The notes: generated by a model not told the origin, from the sequence alone. A stretch of DNA of 64,000 nt from Pyrenula massariospora (GCA_021030905.1 JAGFMI010000015.1:806001-870000), one strand, 5' to 3'. Numbered from the stretch's first letter, positions 10,688 through 23,066 are shown. Translations and numbers: made by a program.

Positions 10688-12912
10688 AACGACATGGTTT
10701 TAGCACATTCTCGGCTGATGAACAACAGCCTGTGATGGGCTCTTCAACGCAGTCTCTGAGTTCTCAGAGCATGCAATCAGGGAACGAAGCTCGAGATCCT
10801 TTTGTTGATCATTATGAACCACTCAACGAAAGTTCCTGATTCTGCATGACAAGTTTGCCATAATGTTTGGATCCGACGGGATCTGTCTCATTTCTGTGAC
10901 ATTTCTTGCGTTCTATACTCTACTAATCCTGTTTGTTGTTAGCAACGAATGGCAGCCATCTTGTTGTTCCTCAATTAGTCACTCAGCCACCGCCACAAAA
11001 ATCCTTAGTGTCGTTTGAATTTTCCTATTTCGTCTAATCGTTCCAAAGGTATGGCTGTCTAAAAGTTTATGCAAGAATGTCTGTTAAGCAATTCGTCAAA
11101 ATTCCAAATTGGAGTTTGAACTTTTGTTTGATTTAAATGGTAAAATCACGGCTTTCTCGTCTGTCCATCACGTTTTCCAGATTCAGCAATAATGATCTTT
11201 CAAATCACATAGTATCATTTCGCTCGAAGTCTGTTCCAACAGGCTTTTAGGGCTCTCAGATTGCTGATATTGTAGCGCAATACTGTGTGCACAAGTTAAG
11301 TCCTATGATGCGCCTAGCATTGATATGCTTGTATGAATACGTGTAGCACATTAATACGCTAATGGCCTTGCCTCAATGACACGAAGCTGAGCGCTAAATT
11401 TGGTCCTATTTAAATAGTCAGCCTGTACGCCGTTTCTCTAGCTTCGTGCAGCCCCCTTTAGCAATGGACAAGGCTTTCTGGACCTAGTTAACGTGGGACG
11501 GCACGGTCTTAGACCCTGAGAGCAGTCGCAGCCCTAAGGGCCCTACAGGAGGCTGAGCGAGTCATGGATCGGACTTTTAGGGCATGTAAAGGATCTACCA
11601 CATTAACCATATTTATTCTTGAATGTGGGGAAGATTTGTGGATAGAAAATATCCTGCCAGGCAATCGTAGACAATCGGAGAAAACGTCGACACTCGCTTG
11701 ATCGACTCTAACATGTGTAACAGCCTAGTAAAAGCAAAGGATGCTGTGCCGACATGCAGAGCGCGTGTTTTCGTTGTTATTCACAATCGAACGCAGAGCC
11801 AACAGATTTGAAGACATCACAATGAGCCAATAGGGCGATTTCAGCGAGAACTGGGCAAAATGCTTATTGGGAGATGTCAGCATCTAGAGCCCAGGATCAT
11901 GGCTAGGTCTCCGAGGATCGGGCTGTCGCTTTTCGCTAGTTAGCTTTGTTGGAGACGAACGCAGTGCGCAGGGCGGGCAGCGCTTAACGCAGTGCGAGGT
12001 ATGAACGCGTTCAGATCGGAAAGTGATCTGATGCACGAATTTGCATGCGTCCAACATCTGCTAAGTTCACGTAAACGGCGAATGTTTGGGCCGTTTCATC
12101 CCCAGACAAGGGCTCGGAATAATAAGCCGATTGAGTCAAGGGTCAAGGCGCAATAGCAAATAGGAAAAGCTGACATTGGTTCATTGGTGCTACACAGACA
12201 AAAATGGTTGGCCGCCACCATAGGGTGACAAGAGGTCGATTTCCGGGGATTAGGGTTTCAATCAGGGCATCGTGGTTCTATGATGGGAGCAACAGCTGAC
12301 AGCTATCCTAAGTGGGCAGAGCCTTTCCTGTTTGGGACTTGGTTCTGTTAGCGTCAGATGGGATGTGCCAAGCCACCAGAGCTTGCTTACGCCATAAGCC
12401 TTTGGTTCTCTCGTCCTTTCTTTTAGCCAGTCCCGTACGACCCAAAAGTCCCTGATCGGTATCGGGGATTTTCTAACAAAATGGGCCCCCATAAGGCGCG
12501 GAAATGGTAGCCTATCAGCGAAACCCTTTGTCGATTCTCCAACGTTCAGCGGCAGCTTCCTGCTCATTGTTGGCCCCCGTGTCGCTTGCATGGTGGGACT
12601 CCGCCTCTTCCACCGGCCCCAATCAAGCTTCGTCACTGTGAAATTTCAGGGACTACAGAGTATGTAGACGGCTCTTTACTTAGGATGCATCAATAATTAA
12701 GCGCGTTGGTGGTCATATGTATAAGAAAGAGCGAGGTGCTCGAACTGAATGGTTGGAACGATCTAGTAAGGAAAACTCGATCGTTATTATTGCAGTGAAC
12801 AGTCTCTTCTTATAAAACGCATTGAGATAACTTTCCACTTCCTTTCTTTATCGGCGATTCCTTTCCACAGCCCATATTTGCTTCTTTCCCCACTTACGAC
12901 ATACGTCCTACT
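10688..12912. other. Long gene-free stretch (2.2 kb)
   Basis: No coding region or mobile element could be supported. A 124-codon minus-strand frame at 12262-12636 has no recognisable motif. The 3' part is the promoter of the gene at 12913. Confidence 0.5.
12811..12817 (+). promoter_or_regulatory. TATA box candidate
   Basis: TATAAAA lies about 100 bp before the ATG at 12913, followed by a pyrimidine-rich leader that is common upstream of fungal start codons. Confidence 0.45.
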
Positions 12913-13623
12913 ATGGCAGCAGCAACCGCACCCACTACCTCCGCCGCCACGCCTGATATCCTCATCCGGCAGCCATCTACCACAAAGCGCCGCACTCGGG
13001 CCCCATCTTCGCCACTATATCTCAAGCTTGAATACGCCGCAACAAATGCTGGCTTTCAGCGCCTCTATGGCGGGACGCCCACATCAGCTTCACAGATGCT
13101 AAGCGCTGGAGCGACACCTACTTCAGCTCCGCACTATAATACGCCTACCTCTGCGCGCTTGCTTTTCAATACACCTACCACAGGCACATTGACTGGCAAG
13201 AGTGAAGCCTTCCTCGCCAGCATTATGGAGTACTACACAATGTCTCCAGAATCAATCGCGGCATCCGACGCGGGTAGCGAGATGATGGATATGGTTAGCC
13301 AAGACGAGCTGGAGCACGATTCTTATACTCGTACTACGACCGCCGAGGGTACAAATGAAAGCAGCACAGCATCATCATCGCCTGGAGCGAGCATGAGCAT
13401 GAGCGCTGCCAGTCCAACAAGCAGTATGAGCAGCATGTCGGCCGAATTTGAGCCGCTATTGGCCAAAGGGGGACCTGGTGGATTGAATCATCATGTAGCT
13501 CTGAGATGCCTCGAAGTGCTGTGTCGGTACGAGGAGGGGATGAAGGAGGAAGGGAATGACGAGATAGTAGAGCTACTGAGAGAGTACGAATGGTTTGTCA
13601 AGGGGAGGTGTCACCAGCAATGA
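12913..13623 (+). CDS. Uncharacterised low-complexity protein with C-terminal helical motif
   Basis: Intronless, 236 aa. The family is not recognised. Residues about 1-60 are Ala/Thr-rich and basic. Several TPTSA-type repeats follow, then a Ser/Met-rich acidic linker. The last 45 residues are a predicted amphipathic helix pair beginning HHVALRCLEVLCRYEEG and ending in IVELLREYEWF. The same motif shape ends the next gene (14948-16081), so the two may be distant relatives. There is no signal peptide or membrane segment. A nuclear or cytoplasmic regulatory role is possible but unproven. Confidence 0.7.
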   Translation: MAAATAPTTSAATPDILIRQPSTTKRRTRAPSSPLYLKLEYAATNAGFQRLYGGTPTSASQMLSAGATPTSAPHYNTPTSARLLFNTPTTGTLTGKSEAFLASIMEYYTMSPESIAASDAGSEMMDMVSQDELEHDSYTRTTTAEGTNESSTASSSPGASMSMSAASPTSSMSSMSAEFEPLLAKGGPGGLNHHVALRCLEVLCRYEEGMKEEGNDEIVELLREYEWFVKGRCHQQ

Positions 13624-14947
13624 GCCAGCTCATTGGTGAAGGTGGATCTTGCCATGTGCTTTTCGATTATTTGATATCTTGGGGAATTACGGCTTGTGTA
13701 TGACTTCTACGATACTCGTTTTGTCGGTTTGGAACACCATGAACGCCGACTGGATTAGGCTTCGGAACGCCTGGGATACACTTTATTGCTGAGCCAGCTT
13801 TTGCTCTGCTAGCATCACTTTTGGGACAACGGTACACTGGAGTTGGAAAGAATCTGGTGAATTTCTGGCAACAAATGAAAAATATTATTCTCTCCAAAAT
13901 GCCTTTCCATCTCCTACGCGATTGCTTTCTGACGTCAAGCCACTGAACTTGGTTGCTCTTCAATTCACGTGATAGATCCTCTGGCCGCAAGCATGAATAA
14001 GTATAATAGTGGCCTAGAGACTTGCCTTTGCGACTCCTTTCTACCGGAGACAGCCATCAAATCGGCCGTGTTCCGGCGCCATCGACTTACTTTGCAAAAC
14101 CCACGACGCTCACCCACTCTTGGAGACCTCGTCTCCACGCAAGCATCAGTTCTACATCAGGTCTCATCAGCACGCTAATCTAACGCTTCGTCTCACTCCT
14201 AGGCATTCCGGTCTAGATCTACATGTAGACGCATCTTAATCCTCGCTCTCGGTCTCCGGCCTGCTGGCGCGACATGGACCTAATCTCGTACTGGCCTCTT
14301 CCTCCAAGCGCCCTGTCTCATGAACTCAGGTTACGTTGTGATCGTTTCAGAAGCCAACGAAGAACCGGTTCTGTGTCACGGTGTTGCTGATCAAGATAGA
14401 ATCAGCTTTTGGTACTGTTGTTGGCAGTTGGCCCCCAGAGCAGGAGTAGGCGGCGCTTAGCTAGAGCAGGTCAAGTCTCCAGGCGGGACTAAGCCACATC
14501 TAGATCGTTCCACGTTGCGTTTCAGCAGATGCACAACATACTAAAGATTGCAGCACGGCTCCTCGTAATGGCTGTGGACGTTTAGTCACAAGCTCGATCG
14601 GCTAAGTGGCTTGCGCAGCAAACGCTTCGTGTTGGCGAATGGTGAGGACGTGAAGAACTACCCCAAGTATAAGTGCTTCGTACAGGAGGCCTGTGGGCTA
14701 GGCCTCTTGTGGTGAACGCAGCCCTTGTTTCTTGAGCCTGATCAAAAACAATGAAGATCTTTTTCCTCTTCAATCTTTGGGTATTGTGTCCATTTTTTCA
14801 TTTTCAGTTTCATAGTCGCCATTGACTTTTTCATTTCGGGTCTGCCTGCTCATGCTCCGGCGCAGGCGCCTCTGTTCGTTCGTTAATCGAAGCAGTCACT
14901 CGTTTCAATATCCTGTCAAGATTTGAACGTTCTTTCACTCAACTTCC
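13624..14947. other. Intergenic between two tandem related genes
   Basis: No supportable feature. Short frames are present on both strands without recognisable content. The last 200 bp are pyrimidine-rich and likely promoter/leader of the downstream gene. Confidence 0.5.
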
Positions 14948-16081
14948 ATGCCAGCTCAAACTTTTAGCGCCATATTCAACCCTTCAGCTGCCACGTCGTC
15001 TCAGCAAAACCCATATACTCTCCCACCTCTTGAAGAATCACTAGCTTTCTCCCCCGAACCAAAATCATGGAGCTGGCAAGACCCAACTTTCCAGGCTCCA
15101 GAACACGATGAGGGCGCCGCTCCCCGAATTGAACCGACCTACACTCGCCCGGCACCCCTGCCCTGGCAACGTCCAAACTCCCGCTTCCTCCGCCGAATAT
15201 CCACGACTACTGATGACCGCCACGCCTCCCATTGGGAAGACCAATCCTGCTACGACCCCGACGATGCGCCGCCCGTCCCAAACTTGCTTTCCGCGCAGGA
15301 ATACCGTCCGCCTTTGGCACCCTGGACCGAAGAGCCAGCAGACGAATCAATGTACCCATCCCCTCTCACACCACGAAGAAAAAACTCGAATTTGAAGTTC
15401 ACCTACAACTCCACCCTTGGCTCTAACCTAGGTCGATCTCACACGCTCAAACGCTCGAACTCCCTGACCTCCCTCCCCTCCCGCCAATCAACCCTCGCTT
15501 TATCCACAAACCAATACAGATTCACCCGCAAGTTCTCCACGCGATACACCCGCCAGCCCTCGCGCTACGACCCACCCCGACTCGACTGGTCCTTCTCCCG
15601 CTCCACCTCCGCCGAAACCTCCCCAGACGACGCCACCACCGCCGGCGGCTTCCTCGAAAAGCCCCCCCTCACCGCCCTCAGCGACACCTTCCTCGGCGAC
15701 ATCATCGGCAGCTACAATCCCTTTAGCCCCAAAAGTCCCCCTCCCCATCCACCAAGCAACCCCTCCCCATCCCCATTCCCCACCCACAACCCCACAACCC
15801 CCGGGCCCACCCCACCCCCCAAAGACTCCCCCCTGGGCCTGGGCATGCTCTGGTCCAGCAGCACGGGCGCGATCCGGCGCGGGGGTCCGCGGCGCTACGT
15901 GTCGCACGAGGAAGCCTTGAGGGCGCTGGACACGCTGTTGGCGTACGAGGCGTGTCAGATGGTCGGGGATGTGGGGATTATTGGGCTTTTGAGGGGAGGG
16001 GGAGGGAGTGGGGGGGATTGGGTGGGGTGGCGGGGTTTTGAGAGAGGGGAGGTGGAGGGGGGGAATGTGGGTGTGGATTGA
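14948..16081 (+). CDS. Uncharacterised Pro/Ser-rich protein with C-terminal helical motif
   Basis: Intronless, 377 aa. No known domain. Most of the chain is rich in Pro, Ser, Thr and Arg and probably disordered; residues about 255-295 are almost only Pro, Ser, Thr and His. Near the C-terminus it has VSHEEALRALDTLLAYEA followed by IIGLLR, a motif shared with the upstream gene at 12913. The tail after it is Gly-rich because the DNA switches from extremely C-rich to extremely G-rich. The line 15781-15840 has 37 C and 7 G; 16021-16080 has 1 C and 38 G. Coding status is supported by the shared motif and the long open frame; the function is unknown. Confidence 0.65.
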   Translation: MPAQTFSAIFNPSAATSSQQNPYTLPPLEESLAFSPEPKSWSWQDPTFQAPEHDEGAAPRIEPTYTRPAPLPWQRPNSRFLRRISTTTDDRHASHWEDQSCYDPDDAPPVPNLLSAQEYRPPLAPWTEEPADESMYPSPLTPRRKNSNLKFTYNSTLGSNLGRSHTLKRSNSLTSLPSRQSTLALSTNQYRFTRKFSTRYTRQPSRYDPPRLDWSFSRSTSAETSPDDATTAGGFLEKPPLTALSDTFLGDIIGSYNPFSPKSPPPHPPSNPSPSPFPTHNPTTPGPTPPPKDSPLGLGMLWSSSTGAIRRGGPRRYVSHEEALRALDTLLAYEACQMVGDVGIIGLLRGGGGSGGDWVGWRGFERGEVEGGNVGVD

Positions 16082-16412
16082 TATGTGTAGTGTTGAGGAG
16101 GTTGGAAATTTGTTGGAGTGATGAGATTGTCTTGGTCGTATAGATTCTGTATCTTAGAGCTAGATCCCGGCATCACCAATGATAACCTCATCAATATATT
16201 CCCCTATGTTCGACAATGGTTCATGAGCTAGAGCACTAAGCCCCTTAAGCTTCTTGCTGTTTTAAGTTCAAACGCGCGCGTGGGCTGCCGACATCTGGTT
16301 TCAGTGAAAACCGCAGCAGAATATTTTCCAAATTGATATACACCAGCAGAGTTTCGCGCGATGTTATTAAGTATGCTTCTAAACCGTCAAGTTTTATTAT
16401 AGCTGCTTCAGT
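16082..16412. other. Short intergenic region between convergent genes
   Basis: Holds only 3' flanks of the two converging genes. No element seen. Confidence 0.5.
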
Positions 16413-18615
16413 CTAAGAACAAGCAAAGCTCGCAACCCAGTCTCCGCCCACAAGCCCAGGCACCTCAACTCGTTGCGTGCCATCTCCTGTCACAGGCACC
16501 GTCTTCCCCTCCGCTCTTCTCATCGTCTCCTCAATCGTCAACGTCCCAGCACAAGCCGGAGCCGGCATCGACAAACTCCCACTCGTCCCCATCGGCGCGC
16601 TAAAATTATAACTACTAATCCCCACCCCCTCCGTCTGCGCCAAGCTCGCCGCAAAGCTCCCCAGCGTCGTCTCAAAGCCCGCCTCGACACTCTCAAGATC
16701 CCCCGGATTCGGGCTCATCACCCACTCTTGGCCACCAGCCCCGCCATCTACGATGCTGATACCCGCCACATAGAACGTCAGCGCGCTCGTCGGCCCGGTA
16801 GCCCACCCATGCGCATGGCTGATGCGCGGATCATTCGTGTACGGCGCGTAGTGCAGCGCGCCGCTGCTCGAATACCCCTCGATGAACGTGCTGTTCGTCA
16901 TGCGCGGGTCGTCGAGCATAAAGTCCGCCCACATCAGGCGGATCAGGTCGAGGGCGCGGGAGGGCTGGGCGGCGAGGATGTGCGCCTGGATCTCGAAGCC
17001 GGAGATGAAGGGGGAGATGGCGTCGGCGGCTTCGATGGCGGGGGGGCCATAGGGCGTCCAGCGCGCGTAGAGGGCGTCGGAGATGGAGGCGGATTTGGCG
17101 GGGGAGTCGGTTACGTTGGCGAGGATGGCCCAGACGTTGCCGTCTTGGGGGTGGAGGGTGGTGGTTTCGTTGTCGCGGTAGAGGGAGGCTGATGCGTCCC
17201 AGAGCAGGGTGTTTGCGGAGGCTTTGATGCCATCTGCGGCGGTGGTATAGTTTTGGAGGACGGAGGTGTCGTTGAGGACGTTGGCGAGAGTTATGGCGCG
17301 GTTGAGGGTGTAATAGAAGATTGAGTTTGCCTGATAATTACGACCAAGATTAGATGAGGGATTTGTAATGCAGAACAGCACCCACCTCAATATTGTGCCC
17401 GCCCATGCCGAAGCGGAGCCAGTCAGCTGAGCTAGTTACGTTCGCCAGGCCGGAGTCGTCAATTTGGCTAAGGGACCAACTTAGGCCAAACTTGAACTGA
17501 TTCCATGTCTCTTGAAGATAGCTCAGATTACCAGTGTATTGGTAATAGTCTGCTATATCAATCAAGCTGTAGAGGTGGTATGTGAAACTAAATGCTCCGA
17601 GCCTCTTGTTGAATGGTGTGCCCGCATAAGGAAGTTGACCAGTGGTCGTGTTCTGGAGGACAAGCAAGGAGTCAAGAGCATTGCGGATAGTGACTATGTC
17701 ATATGTCGAGACGATCATAGATGGACCCGAGATTGCCTATCCAGCATTAGCTCGCTTTTCATTACACGGAATAATACACGCACAATGTCACCAGGCCAGA
17801 CTAATCGATCCCTCTTTGCACCGTCGACTAACACACTTGTCCCATCTGCATCGTTTTTTAGCTTGATACGGGCTGCGGAGAAGACATGACTTACTTGCGA
17901 TTGTGTAATTATTGTACCATGTTACCGTTCCGGTAATATTGCTCTTACTAGTGATCTCCCCAAGGTGGACTAGAGAGTCTCCAGCTGTGGGATCGATAGT
18001 GCATAATTGATTCGTGTAGGCACCGGCGTACCACACCCTGTTGATCTTCTCATCACTGCTGTGGAAGTAGCCAGTATAGTTGGCCATCTGATCATCGGCT
18101 AGGTGCGGAACTGCCGTGAATTGAACAGACAGTTTGCTGATGGAGACAGATCCCGTGGTGTTATGATAAACGTTCAGGTATCTAAAACCACCTCTTTGAT
18201 GTTTATTGTCTGCAGAGTAGGTTCCAGGTATGACCTGATACCAGAGGCCCTCATCGATGCCTGCGTCGGCCGTAGCATCGCAGCCATTGCTGTTGATCCA
18301 CAATGAGCTCTCTGAGAAGCTAACACCGATATATTGGTTTTCGCCCTCGACTGAGTCGACTGTAAATGATATGATGCCTGCAGTGTTCAGACCCATGTCG
18401 TAAGTCACTGCTGAAACATCTTGGAAGACTGTCGAGCCACTAGCCTCGTTTGTTTGGGCTTCAGCATTGTCGACTGTGCCATTGATATTGAAAACCTTGG
18501 AAGGTATGATAGTCCTAGATGAAGGCGCGAGAATGTATTGCGAATATTGTGCAGCTAGCACGGTTCTGAGCAGGAAGATGGCCGGAAGGATACCGCCAAA
18601 CATTTTCGATGCCAT
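16413..18615 (-). CDS. Secreted GH78-type alpha-L-rhamnosidase-like enzyme (six-hairpin fold)
   Basis: Four exons on the minus strand (18615-17895, 17845-17784, 17736-17386, 17330-16413) give 683 aa. The ATG at 18615 was chosen because it starts a signal peptide ending at VLAAQ; a further upstream ATG at 18669 adds polar residues. The N-terminal 220 residues are a beta-rich accessory region. VLVDGAKRDRLVWPGD is the typical start of the fungal rhamnosidase-like alpha/alpha toroid, followed by YHLYSLIDIADYYQYTGNL, GGHNIEANSIFYYTLNRA and ISHAHGWATGPTSALTFYVAG. It probably removes rhamnose from plant or glycoside substrates outside the cell; the substrate is inferred. Introns of 49, 47 and 55 nt keep the frame. 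Confidence 0.85.
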
Positions 18616-19794
18616 GCTTTTGTGATGGTATACCCAATAGCAAATGCTCACCATCCGCCACGAGAACACATAGGAATTTTACAGAGGAAAACGTGCTTTA
18701 TGAAAGGTTTCACTTAGCTGTAAAGCATAGGCATGTCTGAGTGCCATGTCAAAGTGCCGATAGAAAATTTGAAGCTTTTCTTGCAAGCTCAAAGGCGTCA
18801 TTGTTGATGCTCGGTGCAACGCCTACCGAAAATCTGGGGAAGCCAAGACCGGAGAAGAACATTAGGGCAGGTCGACGCTGGTCAACTCTGGCGGTTCCTG
18901 AACTTTCGAGCGATGATGCCTGGATCACATCGCTCTGGTGTTGCAATGGTTTGGTGGATCTCTCCGCGATTCTCCCCACATCGAAACAATTTTCTGCCGA
19001 GGTTTACCCCGGATTCTCGGGATGTGGATGCGCCGAAGTGCCGAGCCTGGGCCTGCGTTGGTCGCGTCGCCAGTTTCTCTTCAACTCGAAGCCTCCTCCT
19101 CTTCCTCCTCAGGGTCCTTCATCCTCTGAATACCACCCTGCTATGAGATCTCCGATCCAACCTGACTGCGGTGAACCATCTTGTCCCTATGCTACGCGTG
19201 TTGTGACCTTGCCATCCCGTGACGAAGTCTTTGCATGAATCTTGGCTAACCATTCCTAAAGGGCCTGTCCCACAGGTGAAATTGAGACATGCAAGCGACC
19301 TTGCGCTAACCTCCCCCTATCCTCGCCCTATAAGGAACGATGTTCTTGGCGGCTTTGGTCCATTAGGAAGACGCGGCCTCGCTCCACAACCCTTTTGTCG
19401 AGGATTCCCATGTGAGCACCGCAAAGCTTCTTTACCATCTGCCCGGCTCGGTAAGGGGTCAAAGAGGCACTTTGCCCTTCTAGCGTCGCTTGCCCATCAC
19501 GCTTTAGGATTTCCGCGAATCAAGCCATGCTCGCGCAAGAAGGTTCCTTGATTCTTCAACTCGACATCGCCAGGGTCTTCAGCACTATTGGCAATGAGCT
19601 TTATTGGCAAAGTCGCAATGTTTCTTCCATCCCACCGACGGATAGGAAAATGCTGTCGCGTGAGAGCGTAGATACCTATATCAGTGGCGGTGACCGCTCG
19701 CCTCGGTTACACATGATTCTGTGGAAGCAGCGAGTCACCTCTAGTAACACCGCTTTTCTTTCTCTCTCTTTTTACCTTGATCGCTTAATGTGTA
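18616..19794. other. Intergenic, divergent promoter of two glycoside hydrolase genes
   Basis: Lies between the GH78-type gene (minus) and the GH3 gene (plus), so it may carry shared control sites for both secreted hydrolases. Overlapping open frames at 18741-19240 have no recognisable content. Confidence 0.5.
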
Positions 19795-22551
19795 ATGATG
19801 TTATTTCGCATCTTCTCTCTTTCATTCATTTTCTACAGTCATGTAGATTCCTGGTTTGTACCCTTCGATCAATATGATCCAGCGCACTACGGACCAAAAC
19901 AACCGGGCGGTGTGGTCAAGAAACGAGATTCGGTCCCTTCAGAATACGTCGCAGCTCCCTATTATCCCGCGCCTCCTGGTGGCTGGGTTCCAGAATGGAC
20001 AAATTCCTACGCACGCGCCCAGGCAATCGTATCCAAAATGACACTCGCCGAGAAGGTCAACCTGACAACCGGGACCGGCCTGTACATGGGCCCTTGTGTA
20101 GGAAATACCGGCTCTGCAACACGATTTGGTATCCCAAACCTCTGCCTTCAAGATTCTGCCTTGGGAGTCGCAAATACAGATCATAATACCGCATTTCCTC
20201 CCGGTATCACGGTCGGCGCAACATTCAATAAAGACCTAATGTATGCCCGTGGGGTAGCAATAGGAGCAGAATCACGAGGCAAGGGTGTGAATATTCAGCT
20301 TGGCCCGACTGTCGGACCTCTGGGGCGGAAACCTCGTGGTGGGAGAAATTGGGAGGGCTTTGGGGCCGACCCAGTCCTCCAAGCATACGGCGGAGCTGAG
20401 ACTATCAGAGGCATGCAGAGTCAGGGTGTCATTGCTACCATAAAGCATCTTATCGGCAACGAGCAAGAAGAGCATCGAATGGATAGCATTCCTCATGGAA
20501 CAGCAAGAGCTGAGAGCGCCAACATTGACGACCGAACACTACATGAACTCTATGCTTGGCCTTTTGCTGAAGGCATAAGGGCGGGAGTCGGCGCGGTTAT
20601 GACATCCTACAATGAAGTCAATGGAAGCGCTGCATCTCAGAACAGCTACCTCATCAATGGCATTCTGAAAGATGAACTCGGGTTCCAAGGTATTACCATG
20701 ACAGATTGGTTGGCGCACATTGGTGGCGTTTCTAGCGCTTTAGCAGGGTTGGATATGAGCATGCCTGGAGATGGGAGTATTCCTCTGCTCGGACAATCAT
20801 ACTGGGCGTACGAGCTTTCGAACAGCATCCTCAACGGCACAGTGCCAGTAGACCGACTCAACGACATGGTGACTCGTATTGTAGCTGCTTGGTTGCAAAT
20901 GGGTCAGGACGCGGCCGATTATCCCGACGTCAACTTTTCTTCCAACACTGCAGACCCAACAGGACTGTGCTACCCGGGCGCAGTTCTCTCACCAATTTGC
21001 GATCCAATTAATCGATACGTGGTTGTCAATACCTCAGACCACGCAGCTATAGCTAGACAAATTGCTACAGAAGGAATTACGCTCCTCAAGAATGACAATG
21101 CCACTCTTCCTCTAAAAACAAATGCAACCCTCCGTGTTTTTGGGACCGATGCTCAAAACAATCCAGCTGGACCAAATGCTTGCGGTAGCCGAGCCTGCGA
21201 TACTGGCATTCTAGGAATGGGCTGGGGTAGCGGAACAGCGAACTACCCCTACCTCGATGCGCCGATCGACGCTCTCCGCCGCCGCAGCACCAATGTCGAC
21301 TACTACGCAACTGATTCTTTCCCCAGCAGTCCGACCGTTTCAGCTGGCGACGTAGCCCTTGTCTTCATCAATTCAGACAGCGGTGAGGGCAGTTTCACCG
21401 TCGAAGGTAACGCCGGGGATCGGAACGCTGCAGGGTTAAATGCCTGGCATAACGGCAACGACCTCGTCCAAGCAGCCGCTCAGAAATACTCCACTGTAAT
21501 AGTAATCGTCCATACCGTCGGCCCCATCCTCCTAGAATCCTGGATCAACCTCCCATCCGTCAAAGCCGTCCTCTTCGCCCACCTCCCTGGCCAAGAAGCC
21601 GGCGAATCCCTAATTTCCGTCCTTTTCGGTGACACCTCTCCCAGCGGTCACCTTCCCTACTCCATTCCCAAATCCGAATCCGACTATCCCCCCTCCGTCT
21701 CCATCGCCGGCTCTTCCAACCCCCTTGACACTGCCCAAGTCCAAGACACCTTCACCGAAACCCTCTACATCGACTACCGCTACCTGACCGCCCACAACAT
21801 CACCCCGCGCTACCCCTTCGGCCACGGCCTATCCTACACAACCTTCACCCTCACCTCCCCCACCCTCACCCCTCTCACCCCGCTCCCCCTCTCCCCCTAC
21901 CCCTCCCCCCGCCCCGCCAAACTCCCAACCCCAATCTACAACACAACAATCCCCCCCTTCTCCGAAGTCTCCTGGGCGAATTCCGGCATCCCCCTCATCT
22001 CCCGCATAAACCGCTACCTCTACCCCTACCTCGCCGTCCCCCCGCCCCCCTCCCTCACCCCCTACCCCTACCCAGAGGGCTACACCACCGCCCCGCACGC
22101 CATCCCCCGCGCCGGCGGCGCCCAGGGCGGCAACCCCGCGCTGTTTGAGCGTGTTTTCAATCTCAGCGTGACGGTGACCAATACTGGAGACGTGCCGGGG
22201 AAGGCGGTCGCCATGCTCTTCGTATCCTACCTGGCGGACGGGGAGTTCGACACGCCGCCGCTGCAGCTCAGGGATTTTGTCAAGACGGGGGTGCTGGGGC
22301 CGGGGGAGAGCGTGGGTGTGGAGTTGGGGGTGAGCAGGAAGGATGTTAGTGTGTGGGATGCGGGGGTGCAGGATTGGCGGGTGTTGAATGGGGGAGAAGG
22401 GTATGGGTTTTATGTTGGGTGGAGTGTGGGGGATTTGAGGGGGAGGTGCGAGAGTGATGGGGGATGTGAGGAGATTGGGGGTGGTAGTGGTGGTGGGAGC
22501 GGGAAGAGTACGGTGAGGCGGAGGATGGACGGGGTGAGGAGGTGGGGATGA
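19795..22551 (+). CDS. Secreted GH3 beta-glucosidase
   Basis: Single exon, 918 aa (ATG 19795; a second ATG follows directly). A hydrophobic leader is followed by the GH3 N-domain. [15 protein letters not shown], the [14 protein letters not shown] substrate loop, [13 protein letters not shown] and the nucleophile motif TMTDW (Asp304) are all present. The GH3 C-domain has [16 protein letters not shown], whose Glu531 is the expected acid/base. A fibronectin-III-like C-terminal domain contains LQLRDFVKT. Residues about 690-770 form a long Pro/Tyr-rich insert before that domain. It hydrolyses terminal beta-glucosyl residues of cello- or other glucosides outside the cell. The coding strand is 41 C and 1 G at 21841-21900, but 0 C and 31 G at 22381-22440. 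Confidence 0.92.
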   Translation: MMLFRIFSLSFIFYSHVDSWFVPFDQYDPAHYGPKQPGGVVKKRDSVPSEYVAAPYYPAPPGGWVPEWTNSYARAQAIVSKMTLAEKVNLTTGTGLYMGPCVGNTGSATRFGIPNLCLQDSALGVANTDHNTAFPPGITVGATFNKDLMYARGVAIGAESRGKGVNIQLGPTVGPLGRKPRGGRNWEGFGADPVLQAYGGAETIRGMQSQGVIATIKHLIGNEQEEHRMDSIPHGTARAESANIDDRTLHELYAWPFAEGIRAGVGAVMTSYNEVNGSAASQNSYLINGILKDELGFQGITMTDWLAHIGGVSSALAGLDMSMPGDGSIPLLGQSYWAYELSNSILNGTVPVDRLNDMVTRIVAAWLQMGQDAADYPDVNFSSNTADPTGLCYPGAVLSPICDPINRYVVVNTSDHAAIARQIATEGITLLKNDNATLPLKTNATLRVFGTDAQNNPAGPNACGSRACDTGILGMGWGSGTANYPYLDAPIDALRRRSTNVDYYATDSFPSSPTVSAGDVALVFINSDSGEGSFTVEGNAGDRNAAGLNAWHNGNDLVQAAAQKYSTVIVIVHTVGPILLESWINLPSVKAVLFAHLPGQEAGESLISVLFGDTSPSGHLPYSIPKSESDYPPSVSIAGSSNPLDTAQVQDTFTETLYIDYRYLTAHNITPRYPFGHGLSYTTFTLTSPTLTPLTPLPLSPYPSPRPAKLPTPIYNTTIPPFSEVSWANSGIPLISRINRYLYPYLAVPPPPSLTPYPYPEGYTTAPHAIPRAGGAQGGNPALFERVFNLSVTVTNTGDVPGKAVAMLFVSYLADGEFDTPPLQLRDFVKTGVLGPGESVGVELGVSRKDVSVWDAGVQDWRVLNGGEGYGFYVGWSVGDLRGRCESDGGCEEIGGGSGGGSGKSTVRRRMDGVRRWG

Positions 22552-23066
22552 TGGGGTTTCTTTCTGTTTGGTATGAACTGTGGGTGGCGGAACTGGGGGG
22601 AAACAGGATAAGAAATACGGGTATTAGGTTCACAGCATTACTTGTTTAAGGTATGGGCTCGGAAATTCACAGAGATGACCTATCCATCAACTTTACTGTA
22701 CATATACACAAACATTCTTGCCAATACTCTGAGAAATCTCCCTCATCAACGATCAAACCGGTGCGGCATCGGCCTCCCCTCGACAACTTCGGTCATAGTG
22801 TCATAATTCGTGTGTGTGTCTGTCTGTTTGTCTGTCTCTGTATTAATATGTATGTACAACGAAACGAAGCAAATGAATAGTCAACTGCTCCCCCAAACCC
22901 GTAAAACTCCATGCTTGCTGAACAATAACCGATCCCAGGAAAAACGTATGTGAGTGAGGGAACCGCCATGCAAAACAAGCGCCTCTAAATGCAGCATACA
23001 TACCGCCGCCATCAAACGCAAGACACAAGACCAGCCGAAGATATTTGAAAGAGCGGCGTAGAGACA
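22552..23066. other. Intergenic between convergent genes
   Basis: Contains the GT/CTGT microsatellite at 22810-22840 and 3' flanks of both genes. Confidence 0.5.
22810..22840 (+). repeat. GT/CTGT microsatellite
   Basis: A short run of GT dinucleotides passes into CTGT/TTGT tetranucleotides. Confidence 0.8.

Noticed and set aside
12262-12636. Minus-strand open frame of 124 codons as a gene
   Set aside because: No motif, no splice context and no promoter sign; length is compatible with chance.
18741-19238. 165-codon open frame between the GH78-type and GH3 genes
   Set aside because: Overlapped by equally long frames in other phases and without recognisable content.
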